Origin: Limnanthes douglasii subsp. nivea
Lineage: Eukaryota; Streptophyta; Magnoliopsida; Brassicales; Limnanthaceae
Direction of reading: 5' to 3'
Length of the DNA stretch: 64,000 nt
Assembly (NCBI GenBank): GCA_036936605.1
Contig: JAUPFV010000003.1
Span: 81,390,273-81,454,272, forward strand
Shown: positions 19,739 to 31,429 of the stretch, piece after piece
How the letters are laid out: the number at the start of each line of letters is the position of its first letter
Numbering within the stretch: position 1 is the stretch's first letter
Translations under genes and position numbers: made by a program
The notes under the pieces: generated by a model
What the model was told of the DNA's origin: nothing
Seen by the model: the letters and a program-made list of their open reading frames with translations, nothing else
Database searches by the model: none

Positions 19739-22700
19739 CAATTTGAGGGCCTTTCTAGGCGTGAGGGTGAAATTGATGACCCCAGAAAGACCCCTGGAGT
19801 ATTGATACCAGTCGAAGAGGTAGAAACACACTGTTTGGAAGAAGGAAAAGTGTCAAAATAGGGTCTAAGATGCCACCCATTTTGAAAAATGAAATGTTAA
19901 AGTTTTTGAAGAACCACCAGCACGTTTTTTCTTGGTGCAATGCTGATGTTACTGGGGTTCCATCAGAAGTGATATCACATCACCTATCTGTCCGGAGAGA
20001 CATAGCACCATTGGTTCAAAAGGGATGAGCTTTTTCTAAGGAAAAGGCTGATGTCATTGTCCAAGAGGTTGACACGCTCACAAAGATGGGGCACATCAAG
20101 GAGTCTCAATATCCTTTGTGGACTGCCAACCCGGTTCTGGTAAAAAAGAAAAATGGCAAGTGGCGCATGTGCATAGACTTCACAGATCTCAATAGAGCTT
20201 GCCCAAAAGATTTGTATCCAGTCCCCCGGATTGATCAGTTAGTAGACTCCACCTCTGGGAACAAGCTGCTTTCCTTTATGGATGCCTTCTCCGGATACAA
20301 TCAGATTCAAGTAGATCCAAAGAATCAAGAGCATACCACATTTGTCACTGACAGAGGTCTTCATTGCTACAAAGTAATGCCATTTGGTTTGAAAAATGCT
20401 AAGGTTACTTATCAGAGATTAGTCAACAAGGCATTTGCTGATCAAATTGGAAGAAATATGGAAGTGTACATTGATGACATGATGGTGAAAAGTGTGGATG
20501 AGCAGTTTCACTTGTCCGATCTCCAAGAAACTTTTGCCAACTTGGTAAAAGTGAATTTGAAATTAAACCCAGAAAAGTGTGTGTTTGGGGTGCAGTCCGG
20601 GAAGTTTCTGGGCTATATTATAAGTGAGCATGAAATACAACCCGACCCGGACCAGCTTAATGCCCTATTTCAGATGGAGCCTCCTCGAAACATTAAATAA
20701 GTACAACGGTTAACGGGGAGATTAGCTGCCTTAAACAGATTTATCTCAAGGTCTTCAGACAGGTTGGCCCCTTTCTTTCAAAGATTGAAGGGTGCAAAGG
20801 GATTCGATTGGACCCCACAGTGTGATGAAGCTTTCAATGAGATAAAGAAGCACCTGTCCTCCCCCAAAACTTTGTTTAAGCCAGTTGATGGGGAGACACT
20901 CTTTGTATATTTGGCAGTTTCAAGTTGTGCCATCAGTGCTGTGTTGGTAAGAGAGGTCGATGGCCATCCCCATCCAGTGTACTACATCAGCAAAAGCTTG
21001 ATAGATGCAGAAAGGCGTTACTTGAAACTTGAAAAATTAGCATTAGCCCTGGTGATAGCTGCCACGAAGATGAGGCCTTATTTCCAGGCTCATCCCATCA
21101 TCGTCCGGACTTCTTTTCCCCTGAAGAATGTCCTCCAAAAGGCAGACATTTCAAGCAGGATGACTAAGTGGTCAGTAGAGTTGGGGGACTTCGACATAGA
21201 CTTTGCTCCCCGAACAGCAGTCAAGGCCCAAGCTGTGGCAGACTTTTTGGTTGAATTCCACTCCGACAGGGATTCAGAGCAAACTACTGATATAAAAGAT
21301 AAAAAGGTATGGGTCGTCCGAACAAATGGTGGTTCTAGCACTATGGGATGTGGTGCAGGGGTGTGTTTAACTTCCCCATATGGAGACAAAATGTACCAGG
21401 CTATTTGTTTTGCTTTCAGGGCATCTAATAATGAGGCCGAATACGAAGCAGCTATAGCTGGTTTAAAGTTAGCCTACTTTGTGGGGCTAAGAGGGTCAAG
21501 CTACTAAGTGACTCCCAACTTCTTATCCACCATGCCCAAGGCCAATCTGAGGCTAAGAAGGAGCAGCTTGTGAAATATTTACTCCTCCTTAAGAATGAAG
21601 CACTCAAGTTTAAAAGTGTTGTTTATGAGCACATTCCCCGGGCAGAAAATGAGCTAGCAGACTCATTAGCCACCATAGCATATACGGAGTCATATCCATG
21701 GATCCATGTGCTGGAAAGCCCCTCCATTCAACTTAGTAAGGGTAAAGAAGAGGAAATTTTTGAAGTACAAGAGAAACAACCTCAAGACTGGAGGTTTCCT
21801 CTCCTGCAATATCTCTCCAATGGTGTTGTGCCTCCGGATAAGTCACTAGCCAGAACATTGAAACACAAGGCTCGTGGTTTCATCATATTGAGAGAAGTGT
21901 TGTATAAAAAATCTTATAGTAAACCTCTCCTGTGCTGTTTGGGGGATGAAGAGTCTCAAGTAGTCCTCTCCGAATTGCATGATGGTGAGGGATCAGCCCA
22001 TTGTGGGTTCAGAGCTTTAACAAGAAGAGTTTTACTGTCCGGTTACTATTGGCCATCTATCATGAAAGATGCTAAGGAATTGGTAAGAAGGTGTGACCTA
22101 TGCCAGAGGTACATCAATGAAATTCATGTCCCAGCCATTCCTTTAGAATCAATTTCTGAGCCTATTCCTTTTTCCCGATGGGGGTTGGATTTAGTAGGGC
22201 CTCTCCCTGTGGCGTCCGGAGGACGTAAAACTATAATTGTGGCCATATACTACTTTTCAAAGTGGATTGAAGTGCCCCCCCCCCCCTACCAGGAACAACA
22301 TCAAAAGCTGTTATAAAATTCATTCTATCCAACATATGTTGCAGATTTGGTGTCCCACAAAAGATAACAACAGACAATGGGCCACAGTTCGACAATAGGG
22401 AAATGGAAAGTTTCCGTGCCTCAAGGGGTATACAACATTGTTTTTCTTCACCTTTCCACCCACAAGAAAATGGGCAAGTTGAAGTGGCTAATAGGAATAT
22501 ATTGTCCGGTTTAAAGAAGAATTTGGAAGGGGCTGCTGGGAAGTGGCCTAGTTATCTACAAGAGGTCTTGTGGGCCTACCGGACAACACCTGGGGCTGCA
22601 ACACAAGAGTCACCCTTTGCTTTGGTCTATGGGATGGATGCAGTAGCTCCCATAGAAGCAACTCTCCCATCATTTCGTGTTCACAACTTCTCCGAACATA

Positions 22701-23029
22701 CTAACGAGGTGGCAATCAGAGGTCAACTTGATTTGATAGAAGAAAGACGAGTTAAAGCTCACCTTAGAGTTGCACATTATCAGGGCTTGATGAGAAGCAG
22801 GTTTGCTTCCAAAGTTAAAAGAAGAGATTTCCAACCGGGGGACAAGGTATTGAGGAAGGTCTTCTTACACACTAAAGAAAAGCTGTTCGGAAAGGTGGCC
22901 CCAACTTGGGAGGGTCAGTATATGGTTGTTGAGAGAATTAAACCTCGAACATATTGGTTGGAAGACAAAGATGGAAGAGTTTTGACTCATCCTTGGAATA
23001 TCGAGCATCTCCGGATGTACTTGGAATAG
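19739..23029 (+). pseudogene. pol of G-A: RT, RNase H, aRNase H, integrase
   Basis: RT: QYPLWTANPVLV, GKWRMCIDFTDLNRACPKD, FMDAFSGYNQI and catalytic YIDD at 20467-20478. RNase H follows to about 21290 (PHPVYYISKSLIDAE). A second, archaeal-type RNase H (TNGGSSTMGCGAGV, NNEAEYEAAIAGL, then LLSDSQLLIHHA) spans 21310-21690. Integrase has HHCC residues (CDLCQRY near 22100), then Asp 22188, Asp 22373 and Glu 22481; the last two are exactly 35 residues apart (DD35E). Breaks: stop near 20026, TAA at 20698, 1-bp losses near 19843 and 21480, and a C-run at 22275-22286 that shifts frame. Inactive. Confidence 0.9.
22275..22286 (+). repeat. Run of 12 C within integrase
   Basis: G-B has GCAGCCCCTCTAGC at this place, so the run arose by change and expansion. 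It destroys the frame. An assembly error is possible. Confidence 0.8.
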
Positions 23030-23514
23030 CATTTGTGTAAATATTTACTTGTTTAAACATCCATGTAAATATTTGGGGGCATACTCTTTCCTCCCTGGTG
23101 GCACGGGGAGGTTTTAATGAGGTGTCCAAGCTTTTGAATGAAATTTGATGCCTTCTTAAAAAATTTCCAAGTTTTTTAAGTTTTCTTCTTTGTCACACTA
23201 TCCGGATTGAAATAAATAAGGGTTATTTAAACTCTAGCCGGAGAACTTAAACACTATCGCTATAAAATAATTTAAGGTTATTTAAACTCTAGCCATCGAA
23301 ATTGGAACAAACAATGAAAGAAGATGAGATTTGTGCAAAACAGAAACATTCATTGAAATAACTTAAAGTGCCTTGGCCTTCCAAGGACTTTTGAATGGTC
23401 AGAGTAGAACAAAAAACCTATCCGGTCAGATACCGGACACAATTACAAAAAAAGGATTCCTTGGCCTTCCAAGGACTTTAGTCTGAATAAAAAGTAAACA
23501 AAGTAAATCATAAG
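23030..23514. other. G-A spacer between integrase and antisense gene
   Basis: Noncoding; conserved with 57179-57662. Contains the shared ggtggcacggggaggtttt block and a doubled 'ccttggccttccaagga' motif. It would hold convergent 3' ends of pol and the antisense transcript. Confidence 0.6.
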
Positions 23515-25020
23515 TTAAGGTTGAGCCTTTGAAGATGGCTCACCTTCATCTACCTTCTTTCCCTTAGGATCGTCTTTCTCTTCGCCAATCTTCTCCCCGG
23601 TGTGTTCTTCGTCATCTGATGAATCACTAGAGTAGCCATACCGGTCGCTTTCAGCCATCGTATGATACGGGAGGTCTTCAGGCTCAACATGAAGCCATAA
23701 GACTCCTAGGTTCCTCTTCGGAAACTTCTAATGGAAGAGTAAAACCATGTCAGACCTCACCTTGGCGTACATTTCCTCCTGGCTGTCAGTCATTCTCGTA
23801 GCATAAGCATTGATCTTGGCTTGGATCTTGGCCTCCTGCTCCTGTAGCAGAGTGGTTTTCTCCGCAGCAGCCTTAGACACTGTATTCTCAAGAGCGATTT
23901 TGTCATTAGTCAGGTTGGTGATGATTTGATCCTTGGCTTTGGATTCTCCCTTGGAGGTGTTAAGGTCTTTCTCCAGACCGGAAAACTTCTCCCGGAGATC
24001 TCTAATAGTTTCCTCTAAAGTGGCGACTTTTGTGGTGCTTGCCTTCTGGTTTCTCTTCAACTCCTCGTTTTCTTCCTTTAACATGTCAGCATTGGAAGTG
24101 GCAGTGCGAAGGTCGTCGGAAAGCTTCTCTTTTTCAGACTTGAGGTCTTTGATGATATCAGCCTGGTTTCGAACTTGTTTCTCCAACACAAGTACATGAT
24201 GAATGTTGCTCAACAAAGAGTGGGCTATGGGATCCCTTTCACTAGAAACACTAAAAGTCTTACCATTAAAAGTGACCGTGTTGGAGGTGCTTGAAGGAAG
24301 GTAAGGCCCAGCAAAGTCATCTCTGGGAAGATTGAGGAAGTATTCACCAAGCTCACCAAGACCGGTGATGTCTACTCCATCGATGTTGATATCTCCCCCC
24401 TCAACCTCATCAGTATGAAAGTCGCCCCGAATCTCCTCGGCATGCGTTGGGCCAGCAGGGTCAGCATGGACAGAAGGCTCCGGAGCCCGGAGAGAAAGCT
24501 CATCTCCCTGGGAAGTTTTCTTCTTCTTGGCCTCCCGGTCTGTGCCTTCGCTTCCCTGTTTACGATTTCTCTTAGAAGCCCTTGGAGGTTTTGGGAGGTT
24601 CGCTTCTTGTTTCTCAGTCTCTTGCTCCACCACTTCCAGGAGAGCAGCATCAATTTGGCTCTGGGCTGGCCCCTCCGGATCTGTTGGAGCATCCTTCTCT
24701 GCATCAGGAGGGTTAGCATCACCCACCACCTTTTTGCCCTTCTTCTTCTTGCCTTTCATCTTGCTCGGGGCTTTGGCCCGGCCTGGCAAGAAGAGTGTCC
24801 CATCTGGTTCATGGGTCCTCTTAAGCACAACTTCCGGAGGAGGCTGGGTGGTGAGCTCCTCCCAAGTCAAGTCTCTCCGACCTGTGGTATTCCACAGGTG
24901 AGACCTTGCCAAGTTGCCACTGGTAAAAGCAGCATGGAATCGATTCCCCCATCTCTCAGCAGCCCAGGCATTAATCTTGCCACAAGTAACCTGCCCGACT
25001 TTATGATAGTCACTAAACTC
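23515..25020 (-). pseudogene. G-A antisense gene, exon 2 (coiled-coil part)
   Basis: The minus-strand frame runs 25056-23728 and, past a TAG that replaces a Glu codon of G-B (HE to H-stop), to a TAA at 23515. It starts with LPKEFSDYHKVGQ and KINAWAAERWGNRFHAAF, then basic KMKGKKKKGKK, an acidic Ser/Pro/Glu middle, a conserved NTVTFNGKTFSVSSERDP block, and a long coiled coil (ADIIKDLKSEKEKLSDDL onwards). Role unknown; antisense genes of Tat elements have no proven function. The start at 25020 assumes an intron joining it to the upstream exon. Confidence 0.75.
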
Positions 25021-25113
25021 CTTGGGCAGTAGTGCCAAGGCAAAAGTGAGACCCATTAGTTCGAACTACGTTAGAAAAAAGGAAGAAACAAAAGTATAAA
25101 GTAGAGGACTTAC
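25021..25113 (-). other. Possible intron of G-A antisense gene
   Basis: GTAAGT donor at 25113-25108 lies where the protein similarity to exon 1 stops. CCCAAG at 25026-25021 or CTAACGTAG at 25074-25066 could be the acceptor. The donor is in the same codon position as GTGAGT in the related gene at 45572. Neither acceptor restores the frame cleanly in this copy, so this is tentative. Confidence 0.4.
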
Positions 25114-26473
25114 GCTCACTCCTCCACCTGCTTCTGAGGAGGCTTGGGTTCTCTCCGGATTTGATCTTCTTGCCGTTCTCCTAGGCACCACTGACGAATA
25201 AGAACTAAATCCTCCAATTCCTCTCTGCCTCCAACAGATCATCCACCGCCTTGAAGTCATCCCTCATGTTAAAGTGGTAAAAGGGGATGTGGTGGTTTCT
25301 ACACAGGCTGGCCACTGCAGCAAACTCCTCCATTGGTAGAGGGATCCCGGACAGCCTCGATGCCATGATGCAAGACATGAGGGTGTACCAAGCGTTGGGG
25401 CTCAGTTGGCTCGGACAGAGTTTTATCAGATGGAAATATCTGACAATCTATGGGTCTAATGGGAACCTGAGCCCCTAGTTGAATAACTCCGTGAATATGA
25501 CCACTTCGCTTAACTTGCAATCCATATGAGTCTCCGGGTGTATAGGAATCCTGATCTTTACGTTTTCTGGTATGCCCCACTTCGTACGCATCCTGCCCAG
25601 CTCAGCAGTGTGGATGAATGCGTAGTTGATGTTTTGTAAGGAAAGGAGGTAATTAACGCTAACCTTGTGAAAACAAGGCCCCACTTTTCCTTCTAGGCTC
25701 TCCGGCAGATCCGGATGCCTCAAGTACAATTTCTCCTTGCCCTTATCCTTCTTGGCAACTATCTCTTTGCTGGTCTGACCGGAGGGCTCAGAATCGAATG
25801 GGGCCTCTTCAACAGAGTCCTCCATCACTTCCTCCATAATTGTTGAAGGGATTTGAGCAGCTGTAGTGGGGGGAGGGTTCAAATTTGATTCAGCCTTGTC
25901 TCCGGACTGATGGGCCTCGGTACCCCTTTGATTTCTGCTCTCCGGTAGAGTGTCTGGAACAAAAGTTTATGGTTGAAGACTTGGGTTGGAGCCCTCCGGT
26001 CCGGACAGCCTGTCCTTGGGGGCTCTAATAGGCACCTCTGTCCCGATGCTGCTGTTTTTGGCCCCCGACTTAGAGGGAGTGTTTTTAGACCCTTGGCCTT
26101 TAAGCAATCGGCCTTTCCTCCTATCGACTAGCTTCTCAGGAGAGTGCTCTGTATCCGATCCCATTGCTATGAAGGGAGAGGGTTTTTTTAGGCTAGTGGC
26201 TGTAACTCCTGGCTCGACAGCATGCTCCGATTCCTGAACTGAGGAACCTGAGATTATGGAGGAAAGATTGGTTTGAAATAGTTTTCTAGGCCTAGTGCCT
26301 TTGGAAGAAGAAGAGCCTCGATCTGACTCGGTAGCAGAGGTGATTAGTCTATCAACAGGCGAGGTGGGTAGCCTTGCCGCAATTCGTCTTTCTCTTTCGA
26401 CTTTTTGAGCCTTCTCTAACTCCGAAAGGTTGAGCCACCCGGCTTTGACAAGAGCGTTCCTCGCTGTAAACAT
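25114..26473 (-). pseudogene. G-A antisense gene, exon 1 (Transposase_28-like)
   Basis: Start at 26473 with MFTARNALVKAGWLNLSELE, shared with G-B and G-C. Ser-rich region with PSPFIAMGSDTEHSPEKL, then the conserved domain: YAFIHTAELGRMRTKWGIP, ELFNWGLRF.LDP, and in shifted frames N-A-W and MEEFAAVASLC, RDDFKAVDDLL..ER.W. This pattern resembles the plant family called 'transposase (putative), gypsy type' (PF04195). Frameshifts and stops near 25960, 25550 and 25480 break it. The name of that family does not prove transposase activity. Confidence 0.7.
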
Positions 26474-26888
26474 AAACTATCAAACAGAGTTTTTGCTTTA
26501 GAGAGAGAAATCTTTGAGAGATTTTGCAGAGTAATTTTGAAGGAGATGGTAAATCTGAAAAAGGAAGTTGATTCCTAGGAGAATTCGAAAAGTTTAGCAA
26601 TGATTAAAAGACGACTCTAATGTCACTACCATTAATTAAGAGGTTGCTTTTCGAAGAAGGTGGGTTCGAAATTCAAGGTGAAAAAACGACTGAAGCAACC
26701 AATGAGAGAGCGACACGTGTCCCATGAACTCTGGCAAAAACCGTTTTGAATTCGTGAAGCTTTATCTGTCCGGATAAACCCATAGCCCGAATTGACAGAC
26801 CTGTCCGGATAAAAACTACCCCTAATGTCGGACTGTTTTTCAGGTCTTTGGCAAGAGTATTTGCACAAACACCTAAAAAAGGGGCTCC
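26474..26888 (-). promoter_or_regulatory. G-A antisense upstream region, TATA lost; polypurine tract
   Basis: Compared with G-B, 32 bp between two GTAAA repeats are missing at about 26549-26553, and with them the TATA box. The palindromic G-box GACACGTGTC remains at 26712-26721. The G-A polypurine tract (aaaaaaggggctcc) is at 26875-26888. Confidence 0.6.
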
Positions 26889-27297
26889 TGATGAGTCCTA
26901 ATTCTGCATCCTCCCCGGACAAGGATAATTTGGTCCAATACCTCCGGACCGGACAAATCACTTCGAACACTCAGACCATAGGACTGTTCGAACTATGACA
27001 AAAGTACTAAAAAACCTAAACACTTCTTGACTAAGCTACTTGCTCTCTTACTTAACAGCTCATGGGTCTTTGAACATGACCCGGGTCCATTAAACATGAC
27101 CCGAAAGCCCATAAGGGCCCAAACATCAGGGTATAAATACCCAACCACCTGCATTAAGTGTGGGTAATGAGAATTAACCGCTACCAGTCAGCTTAATTAT
27201 CTCTCTACTCTCTACTCTAAACACATAACACCCACATACTATTATAAAACATCAATCAAATTACAAGCCTACCCTCAGGCGATAATCATCCACACCA
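26889..27297 (+). repeat. G-A 3' LTR
   Basis: 409 bp, full length. Begins TGATGAGTCC after the polypurine tract and ends CACACCA before target duplication ATAAC. Contains GGTATAAATACCC as core promoter. Confidence 0.92.
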
Positions 27298-27830
27298 ATA
27301 ACAGCAAATACAAATCCAACCAAACAACCGAGGAGAAGAGACCATCTTACATTCATTTCTCTACGAATGTGGGATAAGTCTCGAGTCTAAAAATTTCTTC
27401 AACACCCATAATGTTCCGCTATTTATTTCTCAAGAAGAATGGCATCTATAAGTCCTATAATCTCTTCCACTCCCTAGTGTTAAATCATCTCTTTTATTTA
27501 AACAGGATATGACGAAAATTTATAAACAACCATTGATGTCTAAACGCTCTTTTCATTGTGCTACGTAATTCAAAATTGAGTAGACACACTTTCATACAAA
27601 AAATAATTAAGAGTCACGACACTTACTTTATGAGGACCAGTACGCACATTTACAATACCTGCCTTCGACACGAGCACACATTCATAAGGTTTAGAACTAA
27701 AAACACTTGATGCCTGTTTTTTTTAAGCGATAAGTGTGAATATTCTTAGCTTCCAACAAAATAAATAAAACTAAGATAACATTAGTTAACAGGTTTGTGC
27801 TGCTATGGAATAATTTAATGTGACACAATT
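27298..27830. repeat. Repeat X copy 1, right part
   Basis: Resumes X after G-A and matches 42985-43395 (ccaaccaaacaac, gggatatgac-like, cacgacacttactttatga, ataacattagttaacag). No coding capacity. Confidence 0.65.
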
Positions 27831-28789
27831 TTGTGATGTATTATACCAACAAAACTGGACTACGCACAACATTGAGTACCACGTCGCTTGAGGTGGCAAT
27901 GACATGTAAAATGGAATTTCTAAATCCTCTCCTCAATGTAAAACGATACCACGTTCCTCTTCTCATCAAACATACCATTTGGATCTTTGCCTTTGCACTT
28001 GATCACCCCGCGGGATCTTTGCCTTTGCACTTGATCACTTCAGTATACTCATAGAAACCATGTCAATAAATGAGGCATCCATCATGAATAAAGCAATAAT
28101 AATCAAAATGGCATACTTCAGACATTTATCAACAAAATAACAAAATATGGTTGATGGTCTAGTTTTGGTCATCAAAACAAAACAAATAAATGAGTATAAA
28201 TTAATATAACACGAAATGTTGTGAAGCAGAACATCTTTCTTATATGGGAGAATTTTATGGAGGGTCGATTAAATTAATTTCTAAATTTCTAAAACTTTTA
28301 AAATATTTATGGATCATAACCTCATAAATTTAAAATTCAATTTATATCCATGATTTATTACTTCAAACTTAATTATTGCGACTTGGGCCATATTTATTAG
28401 AATTTCGAAATTCAATCTGATTACCACTGTTGAGCTTATAACGCATTTTCACCCATAGATCAAATTTAGTTAATTATATAATTAATTCAATTACTTTTAA
28501 TTTGAACTTCCTTAAAACAAGGATCGAATATGTTTATTTAACATCTCACTCCAAATTAGTCTTGGTCCATAAATATATTAAATAAATATATTACGATAAT
28601 AGTTCCTCTTCCGATATAGACAAAAAAACCTAAAAAACTAGACCATCTTCTTCTATTTTTTTATCTTTCATATGAGACCTCACCATTCTCTAAGATTAAA
28701 CATTTCTATAATGTTTAACTTTTTTATAAACTACACTCTTTTGGTTTTGAGCGCTTATACTATTCGTAGTTTTTAACTTTTTGTTGGGT
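27831..28789. other. AT-rich intergenic DNA
   Basis: No gene, LTR or shared repeat was recognised. One short direct repeat (gggatctttgcctttgcacttgat type) near 27974-28040. Confidence 0.5.
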
Positions 28790-30566
28790 ACACATTAACT
28801 ATCTTTATAATTTAACATGTGTTTTGATAACAATTTATAAAGTCGCCTTTTGTTTTTTCAATTTTTTTACTTGTTTACATATATTAATAAAAAGTCAGGA
28901 AACTATTTGATTTCATATTTATTACATCCAGCTTATCTAATATTATTAACTTACATAATGAACCCGACTAATTACTAGTAGACTTAATATAGAGACTTAA
29001 TATATAATATATAATATATATTTTATTGGAAGTTAGTTACCAATAACATCCAGCAATAAATTAAAAATATCAATACCCACCAAATTAAAAATTTACTAAA
29101 AACGATTTCCAACAAAATACATTTTGACATAAAAACAGAAATCCTAAAAAACTTGTTTTTGTTTGCGAATTTTTCAAAATTCAAGAATCTCCCAAATTAA
29201 ATATTTGGGCAACAACTTTGAGTGAAACTCGAGCATTTCAACATTAAAAAAACTATTAGATGAGGTTTTCATTAAAAAAAAATTATTTCGTCTTAAAGTT
29301 TTAATTTCGTTTTCATAGTTATTAATAACTTTCAAAACTCTATATCTTTCAAACCTTAACTTTAAAAAAATCTAAAAATATATATATTCCTAATTTTTTA
29401 AACGAAGAAAACGAAATGCATGAGTAATTCTTTTAGAGATTTTTTGTTTTTTTCTCTTATTTTCGCAACCAAATAATACTTAATTACGTAACTGGAACAC
29501 AATTGTTTTTTCAAGCCTTATATCAGAACTAAATTCATATTAGGAAACTATTTCCCATAATTACGCATCATATTTTTCATGTAGCTACACAACTCGAACA
29601 CTTTTGTTTTTTCACAACCAAATTCATATTTACGCAACTATTGTTTTCTAATTTACACAGCTCATTTGCATATAATTTTATAACTGAAAATGGTTGTCTT
29701 TCGGCAATCAAATAACACTTAATTACCTGAGCGTAACATATATGATTTTTCCAACCAAATTCCACATCATTTCGCAACTGGAACACAATTTGTTTTAAGA
29801 CTAATTTGCGACCCGATTATTTTTAATTCTCCAACCAAATGTAGTCCTTAACAAAAATAAAAATAAAAATGTATTGCATGGATCTAGTTTCGTTCATTTA
29901 CAAAAAAACTACCGGATTTTTGGATTATTTTTTGGGAGAGATGGTTTGAAAGATATGGCACTAAAAAAATAAAAAACACTCAAAAGAAAAAATGGTTAAG
30001 CGGTATATTGGGATTAAGAGAAACTCCGCGTGGTTATCGGTACTTAAGTTTTGGAACCAAGTCGGTATGAGTAGTTTTTCAAGCCTGAATGGTTATTAGT
30101 AAATAGTTTTGATTCCAAATGACTATTAGTATTGTTATCCTTTATTTGAACTTAAACACTAAACTAAACCCTTCTCTCTAAGCCTCCGAAACCAGATCAA
30201 CTCTCTCCTTCTAAATCCATAACTAACAACATTTTATGGATTGTCCTGTCATTAAAGTATTATACTTTTTCCTTGTGCATGCAATACTTCAGCATCATCC
30301 GCTCTAGAAAGGATCTACACAACCGCATCTCCAGAAGATGCAACCAAACCTTGTGCTATCACTTTGTCTTTGTATGTGGACGGGTCTTCCAACTGTGGGT
30401 GAAGGAGTTGGTACAAATGCTGAGGCGTTGACATCTTTATATTTTTGCGATTCTATATTTGTGAACGATATCAACTACTATCTTCATAACACATTTACCT
30501 GTGGCGCTTTTCGGTTCCACACTCCAACATCAACAACCTATTTTCTTAAATTGTGAATCAATATCC
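28790..30566. repeat. Repeat R, copy 2
   Basis: Full-length copy of the AT-rich repeat, collinear with 2751-4369 plus 7459-7560. The conserved minus-strand frame is at 30430-30260 ([19 protein letters not shown]) with a TAG in place of CAG. It is cut at 30566 (atatcc) by the T2 LTR, where the other copies continue atcatatttc. Confidence 0.7.
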
Positions 30567-30796
30567 TGTTATGGTGGTGAACAAAGTCCCACATCTCACA
30601 TCCTTTTAACATGGGAAGGGTCAGTGGTATATAACTAAGAACATATCTCAACAAGTATGAAGAATTTTGGAAGTGCACTAAAAGGAAACCCGTACGGGCC
30701 TTCGGCTACCAAAACGGACAATATCATACTAGTCTGGAGATCAGATGTTCATACTTATATATGGAGACGAAATATGAAGTACCCATATTCCTTACA
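30567..30796 (+). repeat. T2 LTR (copia relative of TRIM T1)
   Basis: 230 bp, TGTTATGGTGG...ATTCCTTACA, similar throughout to the T1 LTR. USE-like ATCTCACATCC (30593-30603) and TATATAA (30628) are again 24 nt apart although the rest has diverged. The PBS TGGTATCAGAGC follows at 30799-30810, then the same GAACGCGATGT leader as in T1. Confidence 0.8.
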
Positions 30797-30810
30797 AATG
30801 GTATCAGAGC

Positions 30811-31019
30811 GCCATGCCCAGACGGAACGCGATGTTGTGGGTGATGTGGGTGAAACTATGCAATCACTTCATGAGAATCACAAATTTTAGTTATTCAATC
30901 TACCTGAAGGGAGCAAAGCCTTGAGTAACAAGTGGGTGTATAGGTTGAAGCAAGATTATATTTCTCTGCAACCTCGGTACCAAGAAATATTGGTAGTGAA
31001 AGGCTTTGGTCAGAGAGTA
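30811..31019 (+). pseudogene. T2 leader joined to copia RT start
   Basis: After the leader, from about 30861, the plus strand encodes MQSLHENHKF, NLPEGSKALSNKWVYRLKQ and, after a frameshift, VVKGFGQRV, the standard entry of copia RT. Gag, protease and integrase are missing. The link of this LTR to copia RT suggests that T1 derives from a copia family. Confidence 0.7.
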
Positions 31020-31024
31020 GTTGG

Positions 31025-31300
31025 GGTATTTATACTTAATTAAGACATAGTGGAAACAAGTGGGGGTTTTGGGGAATTAAATGTTTAGGATAGAGAATAA
31101 TAAAATAATTAAGTTGTGTGCTAGCAGTAAATTATGATTACCCTCATTAATGAAAGTGGTTGGGATATTTATACTTAATTAATGACCCATGGTCCTACCG
31201 GGTCGGATTGTGAAGCCGGGTCAAGTTTAATGACCCATTAGTAATTTGGTGTGAAGTGACCAGCATCTAGCTTAGTCATATTCCACTACGTTAGTTCTGT
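31025..31300 (-). repeat. Inverted fragment of a G-C-type gypsy LTR
   Basis: The reverse complement matches the G-C LTR (39930-40140): ctgctagcacaca, gtataaata.ccccaacca, acttgaccc. It interrupts copia RT sequence. No partner LTR was found nearby. Confidence 0.65.
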
Positions 31301-31429
31301 CCTATTTCACCTGATAATGGTTTTGGTGCGAACTGCCCATCGGATTTAAACAAGATTCAGTAGAAACAATCTCTGACCTCATCACTTGTCACAAAACAAA
31401 ATTGAGAATTTTTTTTAGAATTTTATGAT

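Larger units (their letters stand above)
17063..27297 (+). mobile_element. Ty3/gypsy element G-A (Tat-type), complete ends
   Basis: LTRs 17063-17324 and 26889-27297 begin TGATGAGTC and end CACACCA. The 5-bp target duplication is ATAAC at 17058-17062 and 27298-27302, both exact. The related uninterrupted X sequence at 42946-43005 shows the empty site. Inside, on the plus strand: gag, protease, RT, RNase H, second RNase H, integrase. On the minus strand, between integrase and the 3' LTR, is an extra gene. No chromodomain was seen. This set (dual RNase H, antisense gene) marks the Tat group. Many frameshifts and stops make it inactive. Confidence 0.93.

Noticed and set aside
25066..25113. A 48-nt intron in the G-A antisense gene ending CTAACGTAG
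   Set aside because: Too short for a plant intron and out of frame with exon 2; a 93-nt version fits the length of the 45572 intron better, though the frame is still not restored.
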